DNA from: Bacteroidales bacterium
GTDB taxonomy: Bacteria; Bacteroidota; Bacteroidia; Bacteroidales; F082
Length of the DNA stretch: 49,579 nt
Assembly: GCA_017539045.1 (NCBI GenBank)
Contig: JAFYHS010000012.1
Location: 173,124 to 222,702 of the forward strand
Direction of reading: 5' to 3'
Under the pieces are notes generated by a model. It saw nothing but the letters and a program-made list of their open reading frames with translations, was not told where the DNA came from and ran no database searches. The number at the start of each line of letters is the position of its first letter. Position 1 is the stretch's first letter. A program made the position numbers and the translations under genes. This document shows, one piece after another, positions 15,104 to 24,439 of this stretch.

Positions 15104-17424
15104 CAGTTCATAATCAGGATCTTGGTGGCGAATTTATTGTCACCTTCTTTGGTGCTGACGAAGATGAAATAGACACCTGGCTCCACCTTCTCGCCGTTGA
15201 TGTTGGTGCAGTCCCAGACGGCCTGACCGCCTTCCGACATCAGCTGTGTGACAAAGGCACCGTCGACAGTGGTGATTCTGACGAGGGAGTTGGAGACTAG
15301 CCCCTTGATGCCTACATATCCGTTATAGCCCATCCTGACGGGGTTAGGATAAGCCACTACATTGCTGACATGAGGCTCAGGAGTGGCCGATTCGCCTCTA
15401 TAGGAGATGACGCCCGAGCTGGTGCCGAAGAACACCTCACCGCTCTTGTCGATGGCCATGGTGTTCACCGCGTTGTCGAGCAAGGGGCTGTTGTTGGTGT
15501 TGAAATGGTGGATCTGCTTGGGTTTTCCGTCGAACGACATCAGGTAGACACCCGTTTCGAGACCAAACCAAATCTGGTTGGTGCCTTTCACGGTGGCCAT
15601 GGAGAGCACGCTGGATCCGGCAAACAGGTAGTCATATTGGTCGGTACCGTCGTTGCGGGGCACACGTATTTGTGTGGCATCGTAGTCGGAGCCGTTAAAG
15701 ATCTTCTTCGTGTCCTCGAACAGGCAAGGTCCTTTGTCGGAACCCGCCCACACGCGACCATTGTTGTCGACGATGAGGCAGGTGACCGACCCGGCCAGGT
15801 TGCCGTGGTTTTTGGCTGTGGTGAGGTTCATCGTGCGGTCATCGGCGGTGTTGTCGAGGGTCCCGTTGTCGTTGAAGACGATGACTTCACCATTGCGTCG
15901 GGTGATCCATTTGTAGTCGTTGTCGTCGACAAGCATGGTGCCGATATCAATGCCACTGAGGCTGCCACCCAGGTTGTAGGCGCGCCAGATGCCGTGGCGA
16001 TCCATCACCGAAAGGGCTTTGACGGCGCCTGTGTTGGCCACCCAGAGGTTGCCTTTGCTGTCGAAGGCCAAGCCGCTGATGTTGATGAGGTTGTGGTCTT
16101 GCACCCAGTAGTCAAGGGTGCTGTTGTCGGCATTGTACACCTCTTCCAACGCGTCGTTTTTGAATTTCAAGACGCCATAACCCCAGGTACCGACGTATGT
16201 GACAGTGGGATCGTTGGGGTCGGTGGCGGTACAGACGAAATCGGAGTATTGGTCGAAATCGGAGAGGGTGGTTCGGTTGAAGATGGTCCACATGCCATCA
16301 AAACGGGCGACGCCTTCTGCCATATAACGTTTGCCCCAGTTGGCGGCATGACCGCCTGTGGCAATCCATACCTGGTCGCCAGAAGCTTGGAGTTCAAAGA
16401 CATTCTTTGAGGCAGGTCCGTTGGGCTTTATATCCATGTTGTTCCATCCATCACTAGTCTTGATGAGGCCTCGCGAGCTGTCGCCAATCCAGTAGTCTCC
16501 GTTTTGGTCAACGGCAGTCGAGAGCGGGACGATGTTGCCGCCGGGTGAGAAGAAATTGTGAATCTCGTTGTTGTTGCGGTCATAGACCTTAATTCCGTAA
16601 CGGTTGGTCATGATGAGGCGGTCGTTATAGGCGCGCAGCTCATATCTTTGTGTCACTTCGTCTTTGTGGAAGTAACCCCATTGGCTGCCGTTATGAACGA
16701 AAACCGTGTCGGCATTAAAGCCACCGTCAAAGTTGATCAGCAGCTGGCCGTTGAACACCTCCATCTCGGTATAGGCCAGATGAGGATGGATCAAGGTGTT
16801 GTCGAAATGCCAGGCTGCATAGTTGGCCAGGTTTTGTGCGTCGAGTGAGGCATAATACAGACCGTCGTCGGTACTGGCATAGATGCGGTTGTTGAAGAAA
16901 GCGATATCGGTCACATTCACGGCATCCCCTTGGTTTCCGATGTAATAGGTGTCTTTTACCTCTTCATTCTTCAAATCGAAGACCACAATACCAAAGCCAC
17001 AAGCCACATAGGCGAGGTCACCGTCAAAAAAGACGTTGTTGATGCTCTTGTTGCCCATGATGTTTTTGTCTTTGATGTCGCTCATGTTCTTGATGCGTCC
17101 ATCGGAGCAGATCAGGTCGACGTTGGTATTGGTATAGGCGATGAAGAGCTTGCGTTGGCTTTGGTTGTAGCGTATGGTGCTGATGCCGATATCCGACAAC
17201 CCGTTGATTTTGTTCTTGATGTTGATGGAGTTGTCTTGCGTGTCGTAGTAAAACAACTCAAACTCTGTGGCTGCATAGATTTTGCTGCCGACAGGCTCAA
17301 CGGCGATGACTTTCTGGTAGGGCAGATGAGTGCGCCAGTTGCCGATGGAGACGCCTTCTTGGGCGAAGGCGAAAGTGGAAATGAGCCATGCGGCTATGAG
17401 TAGGGTAGATCTCAGTTTGTTCAT
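15103..17424 (-). CDS. porZ: Type IX secretion system protein PorZ-like (two beta-propellers + CTD)
   Basis: 773 residues from the ATG at 17424 (MNKLRS; an earlier in-frame ATG at 17436 would precede a poorer signal). Signal peptide ends FAFA-Q. The mature protein opens IGNWRTHLPYQKVIAVEPVGSKIYAAT, as in PorZ, then runs through repeated propeller blades (for example DDGLYYASL, NGDYWIGDSSRGLIKTS, GNLWVANTGAVKAL, GRVWAGSDKGPCLFED, VFFGTSSGVISY). The last 80 residues are a T9SS C-terminal domain (VVAYPNPVRMGYNGYV ... PGVYFIFVS). Porphyromonas gingivalis PorZ is of equal size (776 aa) and is part of the surface attachment complex that links cargo to A-LPS. Overlaps recO by one base. Confidence 0.85.
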   Translation of the reverse strand: MNKLRSTLLIAAWLISTFAFAQEGVSIGNWRTHLPYQKVIAVEPVGSKIYAATEFELFYYDTQDNSINIKNKINGLSDIGISTIRYNQSQRKLFIAYTNTNVDLICSDGRIKNMSDIKDKNIMGNKSINNVFFDGDLAYVACGFGIVVFDLKNEEVKDTYYIGNQGDAVNVTDIAFFNNRIYASTDDGLYYASLDAQNLANYAAWHFDNTLIHPHLAYTEMEVFNGQLLINFDGGFNADTVFVHNGSQWGYFHKDEVTQRYELRAYNDRLIMTNRYGIKVYDRNNNEIHNFFSPGGNIVPLSTAVDQNGDYWIGDSSRGLIKTSDGWNNMDIKPNGPASKNVFELQASGDQVWIATGGHAANWGKRYMAEGVARFDGMWTIFNRTTLSDFDQYSDFVCTATDPNDPTVTYVGTWGYGVLKFKNDALEEVYNADNSTLDYWVQDHNLINISGLAFDSKGNLWVANTGAVKALSVMDRHGIWRAYNLGGSLSGIDIGTMLVDDNDYKWITRRNGEVIVFNDNGTLDNTADDRTMNLTTAKNHGNLAGSVTCLIVDNNGRVWAGSDKGPCLFEDTKKIFNGSDYDATQIRVPRNDGTDQYDYLFAGSSVLSMATVKGTNQIWFGLETGVYLMSFDGKPKQIHHFNTNNSPLLDNAVNTMAIDKSGEVFFGTSSGVISYRGESATPEPHVSNVVAYPNPVRMGYNGYVGIKGLVSNSLVRITTVDGAFVTQLMSEGGQAVWDCTNINGEKVEPGVYFIFVSTKEGDNKFATKILIMN

Positions 17425-17495
17425 AGAGGTAAACAATTTGGCCGTAAAATTACGAATTTATAAGGAGATAACGCGATTTTCGGCGAAATGTTTTA

Positions 17496-17503
17496 TAACT
17501 TTG
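17496..17503 (+). promoter_or_regulatory. -7 box for the GLUG-type T9SS cargo gene
   Basis: TAACTTTG followed by C, 19 nt before the ATG at 17523. No clear matching box for the divergent porZ-like gene was found in 17425-17495. Confidence 0.5.
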
Positions 17504-17522
17504 CAGGGAAAATCCGAAAACC

Positions 17523-19133
17523 ATGAAGAAAATCTTACTTTCCGTTTTTGCTATCGCATTGACATTCAATCTAATGGCAACCAGTGTTTGGGACGGCTCA
17601 TCGGAGCCTTGGACCCAAGGTGACGGCACGATGAACAACCCCTATCTCATTGAAACAGCAGCCCATTTGGCCTATCTCGCAGAGAAAGTCAATGAGGGCT
17701 ATCAATCCTCAGGACAGGGCGTTTTCGAGGACGAGTATTTTCTGCTTACCGACGACCTCGACTTGAACAACCTCGATTGGACGCCTATTGGCAATGTGAA
17801 TTACAGCATGAACGGCTTCTATTTTGCAGGCTGTTTCGATGGTTGCTATCATCAGATTGAGAATCTGCGCATCCAGTCCAATGCCGATTTGACGGGTTTG
17901 TTTGCCGCTGTAGGTGGTGAAGACCATTATGTCAGTAATCTTTCGGTGAGTGGCACGGTCATCTCCACGGGTATGGGTGCTGCAGGTGTAGTGGGTGGCA
18001 TTGCAGCCGGTGCTTTGGTCTACCGATGCAGCTTTGCGGGCTCGGTCAGCGTCACTAATAGCGGTACGTTCTGTGGCGCTGCCGGTGTGGTGGCAGGTGT
18101 GCAGGATGGTAGGGTGGTGCAATGCTCGTCGTCGGCAACGGTGACGGTGACGAACAGCAACTTCATGGGTGCCGCCGTGGCAAGCGGTGTGGTATGCTTC
18201 GCGCGTGAAAGTGCTTCTATCCAACGTTGTTATAACACGGGTGCCATCAACGCCAGTGCCGTGCTCATGGGCATCTCGGGTGGCATCTTGGCCGCAACGG
18301 TGGAGTCGGCGGAAGTGTCTATCTATTCATGCTACAATGTCGGGCAGGTCAGCGGTGGCACATCTGGAGGCATCTTCGGCATGGTCAGTCCCATCGACCC
18401 GACCAAGGGCGAAAATGCAATCAATGTCAGCAATTGTTTCTTCTTGACCTCGGCAGGCGGCAACAATGGTTATGGCACGGGTATGACTTCCGATGAGATG
18501 AAGACCGAACAGTTCAAGAACCAGCTCGACCAAAGTTCGCATGCTTTCGTGATGGACAACGGCAGCAACAACGGCTATCCCATCCATGGCTTGGCGAGTT
18601 TCATCCTCTATGATGCCTCCGACATCACCCCACATTCAGCCAAGTTGTCGGCATGGATCCATCAGGGCAACGACCATTTTGCGAGGGCGTATTTCAAATA
18701 CTTGAAATGGGATGAAAACGAATGGATTGAGGTGGACGTACCAACCGATGGTTATGTGGAGGCTGTGCTTGAGGGCTTGGAGGAAGACACCTATTATGAG
18801 TATATGTTTGCCTGTGAGTTTGACGATGGCACTTGGATTGAATCGGGACAACCGAGGGCGTTCCAAACGGGATATGACGCAGTTGATGAATACGGCCCTT
18901 CGACCGGCTCGGTGACCTTGATGGTCTATCCGAATCCTGTTTCTGAAGTGTTAAACATCCAAGGCTTTGAACCTGTTGAAGTGCAGGTTTTCAATGCTTT
19001 GGGTCAGTTGGTGAAGACCCTCAAAAACGCAAATGAAATCAATGTCAGCGATTGGGCCGAAGGCGTGTATGTGTTGCGCCTCACCGCCGCTGATGGAAGG
19101 GTGTGTCAAGAAAAGGTCAGCGTAAAGAAATAA
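17523..19133 (+). CDS. T9SS-secreted GLUG/beta-helix-type surface protein
   Basis: 536 residues with a signal peptide (MKKILLSVFAIALTFNLMA). The mature start VWDGSSEPWTQGDGTMNNPYLIETAAHLAYLAEKVN is the typical opening of GLUG-containing secreted proteins. It is followed by degenerate Gly- and Val-rich repeats of about 30-35 residues (about 95-290: GVVGGIAAGALVYRCSF, GVVAGVQDGRVVQCSS, GGILAATVESAEVSIYSCYN) that should form a right-handed beta-helix. A fibronectin-like region follows (about 355-440), then a type A T9SS sorting domain (LMVYPNPVSEVLNIQGF ... WAEGVYVLRL). Likely a cell-surface adhesin or polymer-binding protein; the ligand is unknown. It sits next to porZ in divergent orientation. 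Confidence 0.85.
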   Translation: MKKILLSVFAIALTFNLMATSVWDGSSEPWTQGDGTMNNPYLIETAAHLAYLAEKVNEGYQSSGQGVFEDEYFLLTDDLDLNNLDWTPIGNVNYSMNGFYFAGCFDGCYHQIENLRIQSNADLTGLFAAVGGEDHYVSNLSVSGTVISTGMGAAGVVGGIAAGALVYRCSFAGSVSVTNSGTFCGAAGVVAGVQDGRVVQCSSSATVTVTNSNFMGAAVASGVVCFARESASIQRCYNTGAINASAVLMGISGGILAATVESAEVSIYSCYNVGQVSGGTSGGIFGMVSPIDPTKGENAINVSNCFFLTSAGGNNGYGTGMTSDEMKTEQFKNQLDQSSHAFVMDNGSNNGYPIHGLASFILYDASDITPHSAKLSAWIHQGNDHFARAYFKYLKWDENEWIEVDVPTDGYVEAVLEGLEEDTYYEYMFACEFDDGTWIESGQPRAFQTGYDAVDEYGPSTGSVTLMVYPNPVSEVLNIQGFEPVEVQVFNALGQLVKTLKNANEINVSDWAEGVYVLRLTAADGRVCQEKVSVKK

Positions 19134-19139
19134 TAAGCT

Positions 19140-19994
19140 TTAATGTGTCAGGATTTCCAATCCTGTCTCTGTCATCAAGAAGGTGTGCTCCCACTGGGCT
19201 GAGGGCAGTTCGTCTTCGGTGATGACGGTCCAGCCATCGGCTTTGTCGATGAAGACCTTCCATGTGCCCATATTGATCATCGGCTCGATGGTGAACACCA
19301 TGCCGGGGACGAGGAGCATACCTGTACCTTTCTTGCCGTAGTGCAGCACCTCAGGGTCGTCGTGGAACTTGACGCCTACACCGTGGCCGCAAAGGTCACG
19401 CACCACACTGAAGCCGTTCTTATGGGCGTGTTGTTGGATGGCGTTACCGATGTCGCCGACAAAACCGAAAGGCTTGGCAGCCTCCATGCCTACATAGAGG
19501 CATTCCTTGGCCACATCCACCAGCTTCTGCTTGCGAGCTGTGGTCTGTCCGATGACATACATGCGCGAGGCGTCGGCATAAAAACCATTTAAAATCGTGG
19601 TGCAGTCCACATTGACGATGTCACCTTCCTTGAGGATTTCCTTGGCTGAGGGGATGCCGTGGCAGACCACCTCGTTGATGGAGACGCAAACGCTCTTGGG
19701 GTAGCCTTCATAGCCCAAGGTGGCCGGGATGGCGCCATGCTCGATGGTGTAGTTATGCACCAGGTCGTTGATTTCCAAGGTGCTCATGCCTGCGTGGATT
19801 TTCTCGCCCACGAGGTCGAGGATGGCCGTATTGATGACGCCACTCTTTCTGATGCCTTCAATCTCTTCGGGGGTGCGGATGAGGGAACGTTTGGGCACCA
19901 AAGCGCCCTTGGCTTCCATCGCCATCACCTTTTTGTCCAATGCTGTCGGTTCCTGTCCGGCCGGCACACGCCATCTTCTACGCATGGTAAACAT
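19140..19994 (-). CDS. map: Type I methionine aminopeptidase
   Basis: 284 residues from ATG 19994, or 281 from ATG 19985 (MRRRWRVPAG), which is an equally good start. Removes the initiator Met from nascent proteins. All five metal ligands of the family are present: Asp in VNVDCTT, Asp in YADASRMY, His in CGHGVG, Glu in FTIEPM and Glu in QWEHT. The catalytic histidine region CHGIPS is also intact. An N-terminal extension of about 35 residues precedes the core, compared with E. coli Map (264 aa). It follows dnaG but has its own promoter overlapping the dnaG stop. It is convergent, with a 6-nt gap, with the T9SS cargo gene; no terminator is visible between them. Confidence 0.95.
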   Translation of the reverse strand: MFTMRRRWRVPAGQEPTALDKKVMAMEAKGALVPKRSLIRTPEEIEGIRKSGVINTAILDLVGEKIHAGMSTLEINDLVHNYTIEHGAIPATLGYEGYPKSVCVSINEVVCHGIPSAKEILKEGDIVNVDCTTILNGFYADASRMYVIGQTTARKQKLVDVAKECLYVGMEAAKPFGFVGDIGNAIQQHAHKNGFSVVRDLCGHGVGVKFHDDPEVLHYGKKGTGMLLVPGMVFTIEPMINMGTWKVFIDKADGWTVITEDELPSAQWEHTFLMTETGLEILTH

Positions 19995-20013
19995 AATGCT
20001 CTTATTTTGGCTG

Positions 20014-20044
20014 CAAAAATACGGTTTTTATTTTGCTATGACAA
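20014..20044 (-). promoter_or_regulatory. Promoter for map
   Basis: On the minus strand: TTG (20044-20042), a 20-nt spacer, then TATTTTTG (20021-20014), 19 nt before the map ATG at 19994. The -33 part lies inside the dnaG coding end (stop at 20028-20030). Confidence 0.6.
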
Positions 20045-21983
20045 TACCCAACTCCTTATTTATCTGCTTGCGGATATCGTCAAGTTCTTTCTTTTGCTTG
20101 AGCAGGATCATCTGGTCGGCGGCATCAGTGGTGTTTTTCAATTCCTCTTCAACGGCCTTGCGGCGTTCTTCGATGATAAGGTCCTTGTAGCGGTAAAGTG
20201 AAGATAACACAGTGGCTCTCAGGTTGTTCTCTTCCTGGGTTACATAGATGCTGTATTTATTCCATTGGTCAAGCTTGTAAGGTGAAAAGAGCAGGTCGGC
20301 GGCCAATTGGGCGATGGTTTCATCTTCGTTCGACGTGAAAACTTGGTCATCAGGGATGTAACCCTCATCAAGGGCTTTGTCAAAGATGTCAAAAATCTTT
20401 TTATTGACGACATTGGTAAACACAATCCCGTCCATCTTCAATTCATCGATGATCAGCTGAGCCACAGAGACCTGTTCATATACCTTTTCTTCATTCTCAT
20501 CCAATCGTTCTTCTGTAATCATCTCTTTGCCAAACATGAGTAGCAACCTGACCAGATCGCGCTCTTGGTAGTAACCCGCAGGCAGTTGGTCCTCAACGGT
20601 TTCCTCTTGTTTAGGAGTGGTGGTCTCGGGTTCTGGTATAGCCTCGCCTTCCACGCCTAAAGACTTCTTGAGTTTGGCCCTAAGAATCTTGTTGAGCTCG
20701 TTGGTGAGCGTCTGTTCGGGCATATCCAAGAGTCGGCTGCATTCCTTCACGTAGGTGATGCGGAAGATGCTGTCGGGGATGACGGAGATGGTCTCCACGA
20801 TGTCGCGGATGACCTGTCCCCGTTTGATGGGGTCGTTCTCAGCGTCTTTCAGCAACAGTTCGGTCTTGAAACGGATGAAGTCTTTGGCATTCTCTTTCAG
20901 GTAGTTGCTGACATAATCCACCGAAAATTCCTTGCCGAAGGTATCGGGGTCATGTTCGGGAGGTAGCACCACCACACGCACGTTCATCCCCTCGGAAAGA
21001 ATCATATCAGTACCGCGCAAGGCAGCATGGACACCTGCCGCATCGCCGTCATAGAGCATGGTGATGTTCTTCGTGTAGCGCTTCACGAGGCGTATCTGCT
21101 CCATCGTCAGTGAAGTACCGCTACTGGCAACCACGTTCTCGATGCCGATTTGGTGCATACGCAACACGTCGAAATAACCTTCCACGAGGATGCATTCATC
21201 TTGACGGGCGATGGCGTTCTTGGCGAAATAGATGCCATAAAGCGTTTGCTTCTTGTCGTAGATCTCCGACTCAGGCGAGTTCTGGTATTTCGGGCTTTTC
21301 TTGTCGTTGACGAGGATACGTCCACCGAAACCAATGACGCGACCCGTAAGGCTGTGGATGGGGAACATCACACGGCCATGATAGCGGTCGTAAAGCCCTT
21401 TCGAGCCTTTGATGGACAAACCGATCTGCTCTAAGAGCTCCTCGGAATAGCCGTTTTTCTTGGCATGCTCGGTGAAGGCGTCCCAATGGGCTGAATCCGG
21501 ATTGTAGCCGAGGTGGAACTTTTCTATAATCGGGTCGAAATAGCCGCGCTCACGGAAATACTCGAGGCCTATGGTCTTGCCTTCCTCGGTGTTCCACAGC
21601 GTGTCAACGAAATACTTGTCGGCAAACTCGTTGATGTTGAACATCTTCTCGCGGATGCTCTGCTGCATGATCTCCTCAGCAGTTTGTTGTTTCTCCTCGA
21701 TCTTGATGTTGTACTTCTTGGCAAGATAGCGTAGCGCCTCGGGATAGGTGAAATGCTCGTGTTCCATCAGGAACTTGGCCGAGTCGCCCGCCTTGCCACA
21801 ACCGAAGCACTTGAAGATATTGCGCGCAGGATTGACACTGAACGACGGCGTCTTCTCATTGTGGAAAGGACAATTGCCCCATAGGTTCGACCCACGCTTC
21901 TTCAGCGTGACGAACTCCCCTACAACCTCCTCAATACGAGCGGCTTGCAGGATTTGTTCCACTGTTTCCCTTGGTATGGCCAT
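20028..21983 (-). CDS. dnaG: DNA primase
   Basis: 651 residues, full length for DnaG, which makes RNA primers at the replication fork. An N-terminal CHC2 zinc finger has ligands at about C38, H41, C59 and C62 (CPFHNEKTPSF, FKCFGCGKAGD). The catalytic core follows, with the RNA-polymerase basic region (RVMFPIHSLTGRVIGFGGRIL) and a TOPRIM domain (ILVEGYFDV, about 262-270; YDGDAAGVHAAL, about 309-320). The helical C-terminal part (about 450-651) should contact the DnaB helicase. Transcribed from a divergent promoter shared in space with the GH92 gene. Confidence 0.96.
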   Translation of the reverse strand: MAIPRETVEQILQAARIEEVVGEFVTLKKRGSNLWGNCPFHNEKTPSFSVNPARNIFKCFGCGKAGDSAKFLMEHEHFTYPEALRYLAKKYNIKIEEKQQTAEEIMQQSIREKMFNINEFADKYFVDTLWNTEEGKTIGLEYFRERGYFDPIIEKFHLGYNPDSAHWDAFTEHAKKNGYSEELLEQIGLSIKGSKGLYDRYHGRVMFPIHSLTGRVIGFGGRILVNDKKSPKYQNSPESEIYDKKQTLYGIYFAKNAIARQDECILVEGYFDVLRMHQIGIENVVASSGTSLTMEQIRLVKRYTKNITMLYDGDAAGVHAALRGTDMILSEGMNVRVVVLPPEHDPDTFGKEFSVDYVSNYLKENAKDFIRFKTELLLKDAENDPIKRGQVIRDIVETISVIPDSIFRITYVKECSRLLDMPEQTLTNELNKILRAKLKKSLGVEGEAIPEPETTTPKQEETVEDQLPAGYYQERDLVRLLLMFGKEMITEERLDENEEKVYEQVSVAQLIIDELKMDGIVFTNVVNKKIFDIFDKALDEGYIPDDQVFTSNEDETIAQLAADLLFSPYKLDQWNKYSIYVTQEENNLRATVLSSLYRYKDLIIEERRKAVEEELKNTTDAADQMILLKQKKELDDIRKQINKELGIVIAK

Positions 21984-21995
21984 CGTCGTGTTTTG

Positions 21996-22034
21996 TTTTG
22001 CAAAACTACGAAATTAATTCATACCTTTGCAAAA
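21996..22034. promoter_or_regulatory. Near-palindromic divergent promoter, dnaG (-) and GH92 gene (+)
   Basis: Plus strand: TTTTG 21996-22000, a 21-nt spacer, TACCTTTG 22022-22029, ATG at 22054. Minus strand: TTTTG 22034-22030, a 21-nt spacer, TAGTTTTG 22008-22001, ATG at 21983. The -33 element of each promoter abuts the -7 box of the other, and 15 of the 19 arm positions of the 39-nt block are paired as an inverted repeat. Confidence 0.7.
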
Positions 22035-22053
22035 TGTATCAATTCTGTAGGCC

Positions 22054-24405
22054 ATGAAAAAAATCCATTTTTTGTTGTTTGTTTTAGGCCTTATAGCCAT
22101 AGGCTGTACTGAAAAGCCAAAAGCCACCACCGAAAACGACAACATTGCCGATTACATCCAATACGTCAATCCCATCATCGGAACCAATGGCATGGGGCAT
22201 ACCTTCCCGGGGGCTTGTGCGCCCTTCGGTATCGTGCAACTCAGCCCCGACACCGACACTGTGCCGCACAACATCGATGGTGTTTATCAACCTCGCGTGT
22301 ATGAATACTGCGCTGGCTATCAGCATAAAGACAGTACCATCGTGGGCTTCAGCCACACCCACTTTAGCGGCACGGGGCACTCTGATTTGGGCGACATCTT
22401 GGTGATGCCAGTCACGGGAGAAATCAAGTTCAACCCTGGGACACAGACTAACCCCGATGCAGGCTACCGCTCGCGTTTCAGCCACGACACGGAAATTGAC
22501 GTGCCAGGGTATTATGAGGTCTTCTTGCAGGATTACGGCATCAAAGCCCAACTGACAGCCACGGAACACGCTGGCATTCACCGTTATACCTATCCAGAAA
22601 GCCAAGATGGCAGCATCATCCTTGACTTGCAGCACGGCATCTACAACTACGATGGCAAGACCCTCTGGGCCAACCTCCGCGTGGAAAACGACACCCTGCT
22701 GACAGGCTACCGAATCACCAACGGCTGGGCAAGGACAAATTATACCTACTTCGCCATCAGCTTCAACCAGCCTATCAAGGATTATGGTTACCGCGAGCTG
22801 GAAAAACCCAAATACAATGGCGGCTGGGGCAAGTTTGACGTCAAACACAACTTCCCAGAGATGACGGGGCGTAAGATTGTGGCCTATTTCACTTTCAACA
22901 ATCCCAATACTTTGGAGATGAAAGTCGCCCTCTCCGCCACCAGCACCGAAGGCGCCTTGCGCAACCTCCACGCTGAAACCGACGGTCGGAACTTTGAACA
23001 ACTCTTAGCTGAGACCCAATCCAAATGGAACAAGGAACTCTCTATCCTGCAAGCCGAAGGCACTGAGGATCAGAAGGCTATGCTTTACACCTCGCTCTAT
23101 CATACCATGATCAATCCCTCCATCTATATGGATGTGGACGGACAATACCGTGGCCTCGACCACAATATCCACCAGGCTGAAGGCTTCACCAACTATACCG
23201 TGTTTTCTTTGTGGGACACCTACCGCGCCTTACATCCGCTCTTTAACGTGCTGCAACCGCAACGCAATGCCGACATGGTGCAATCGATGCTCAAGCATAG
23301 CGAACAGAGCGTCCACGGACTGCTACCCGTGTGGTCGCACATGGGCAACGACAACTGGTGCATGATTGGCTACCATGCCGTTTCGGTGCTTTCGGATGCC
23401 TATGCAAAGGGCAATGCCGACCAAAAAGACGCAATGCTCAAAGCCATGCAACGCAGCTCAACCTGCCCCTACTATGTCAACCTCGACGATTATCAGAATC
23501 TCGGCTATGTCCCCTTCGACAAGAACAGCGGCTGCGTCTCCGTGACCTTGGAATACGCCTATGACGATTGGGCCATCTATCAAGCCGCATTAAAGGCTGG
23601 GAACCAAGAAATGTCCAATATCTACAAGCAGCGCGCCGCCAACTGGCGCAACACCTTCGACACGGAGTTGGGCTTTGCCCGTCCCAAGATGAGCGATGGC
23701 TCTTGGAAGGCACCGTTCAGCCTCTTCGACACCGAAGGCGAAGGCTTTGTGGAAGGCAACTCTTGGGTGTATTCGTTCTATGTGCCGCAAGATGTGAAAG
23801 GTCTCATCGAGGCCATGGGCGGCGATGCACAATTCATCCACAACCTCGACACCTTGTTTGTCATGCACCTGCCCGCTGAGTTCTTCGAAAACACCGAAGA
23901 CGTCACTGAGGAAGGCTTGATGGGCTGCTATAACCACGGCAACGAACCCGCGCACCATATCGCCTACCTATACAACTGGACCTCACAGCCTTACAAGACC
24001 CAATACTGGCTTCGCGAGATCATGAACCGCTTCTATAAGAACAACATCGACGGCCTCTGCGGCAATGACGACTGCGGCCAGATGTCGGCCTGGTACATTT
24101 TCTCCGCGATGGGCTTCTATCCCGTCTGTCCCGGCAGCGACCAATATGTTTTAGGTGCGCCTTATCTGCCCTATTTAAAGGTGCGTCAGGGCAATGGCAA
24201 GACCTTGGAAATCAAGGCACCTAATGTGAGCGATGAGAACCGTTATGTGCAGAAGGTGACGCTCAATGGGCAGGAGATTACAAAGCTTTACCTTACGCAT
24301 GAGCAGTTGATGCAGGGCGGGGAACTGGTCTTCGAGATGGGCAGTGCACCAAATCTTGAGCGCGGTCTGATGCCTGAGGACAAACCGTATTCCTTTTCGG
24401 ATTGA
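22054..24405 (+). CDS. GH92 family alpha-mannosidase, lipoprotein
   Basis: 783 residues with a lipoprotein signal (LGLIAIGC). GH92 enzymes are calcium-dependent exo-alpha-mannosidases that trim mannose from N-glycans or yeast mannan. Family blocks are visible in order: VNPIIGTNGMGHTFPGACAPFG at the start, GFSHTHFSGTGHSDLGDI, FSLWDTYRALHPLF (about 385-400), HMGNDNWCMIGYHAVSVL, GNEPAHHIAYLYNW (about 628-642) and GNDDCGQMSAWYIFSAMGFYP (about 668-688), the last holding the aspartates thought to act as general base. The lipid anchor suggests a periplasmic or surface location. No sus-like genes sit beside it, so it is not in an obvious polysaccharide utilisation locus; its neighbours are housekeeping genes. 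Confidence 0.93.
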   Translation: MKKIHFLLFVLGLIAIGCTEKPKATTENDNIADYIQYVNPIIGTNGMGHTFPGACAPFGIVQLSPDTDTVPHNIDGVYQPRVYEYCAGYQHKDSTIVGFSHTHFSGTGHSDLGDILVMPVTGEIKFNPGTQTNPDAGYRSRFSHDTEIDVPGYYEVFLQDYGIKAQLTATEHAGIHRYTYPESQDGSIILDLQHGIYNYDGKTLWANLRVENDTLLTGYRITNGWARTNYTYFAISFNQPIKDYGYRELEKPKYNGGWGKFDVKHNFPEMTGRKIVAYFTFNNPNTLEMKVALSATSTEGALRNLHAETDGRNFEQLLAETQSKWNKELSILQAEGTEDQKAMLYTSLYHTMINPSIYMDVDGQYRGLDHNIHQAEGFTNYTVFSLWDTYRALHPLFNVLQPQRNADMVQSMLKHSEQSVHGLLPVWSHMGNDNWCMIGYHAVSVLSDAYAKGNADQKDAMLKAMQRSSTCPYYVNLDDYQNLGYVPFDKNSGCVSVTLEYAYDDWAIYQAALKAGNQEMSNIYKQRAANWRNTFDTELGFARPKMSDGSWKAPFSLFDTEGEGFVEGNSWVYSFYVPQDVKGLIEAMGGDAQFIHNLDTLFVMHLPAEFFENTEDVTEEGLMGCYNHGNEPAHHIAYLYNWTSQPYKTQYWLREIMNRFYKNNIDGLCGNDDCGQMSAWYIFSAMGFYPVCPGSDQYVLGAPYLPYLKVRQGNGKTLEIKAPNVSDENRYVQKVTLNGQEITKLYLTHEQLMQGGELVFEMGSAPNLERGLMPEDKPYSFSD

Positions 24406-24414
24406 AAAAACTTG

Positions 24415-24422
24415 TATTTTTG
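24415..24422 (+). promoter_or_regulatory. -7 box for mnmA
   Basis: TATTTTTG followed by C in the 34-nt gap after the GH92 gene, 17 nt before the ATG at 24440. No -33 at the standard distance. Confidence 0.45.
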
Positions 24423-24439
24423 CAGCAAATAAACAAGCC

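Noticed and set aside
22054-24405. Polysaccharide utilisation locus around the GH92 enzyme
   Set aside because: No SusC/SusD pair, sensor or other glycoside hydrolase next to it; neighbours are dnaG and mnmA.
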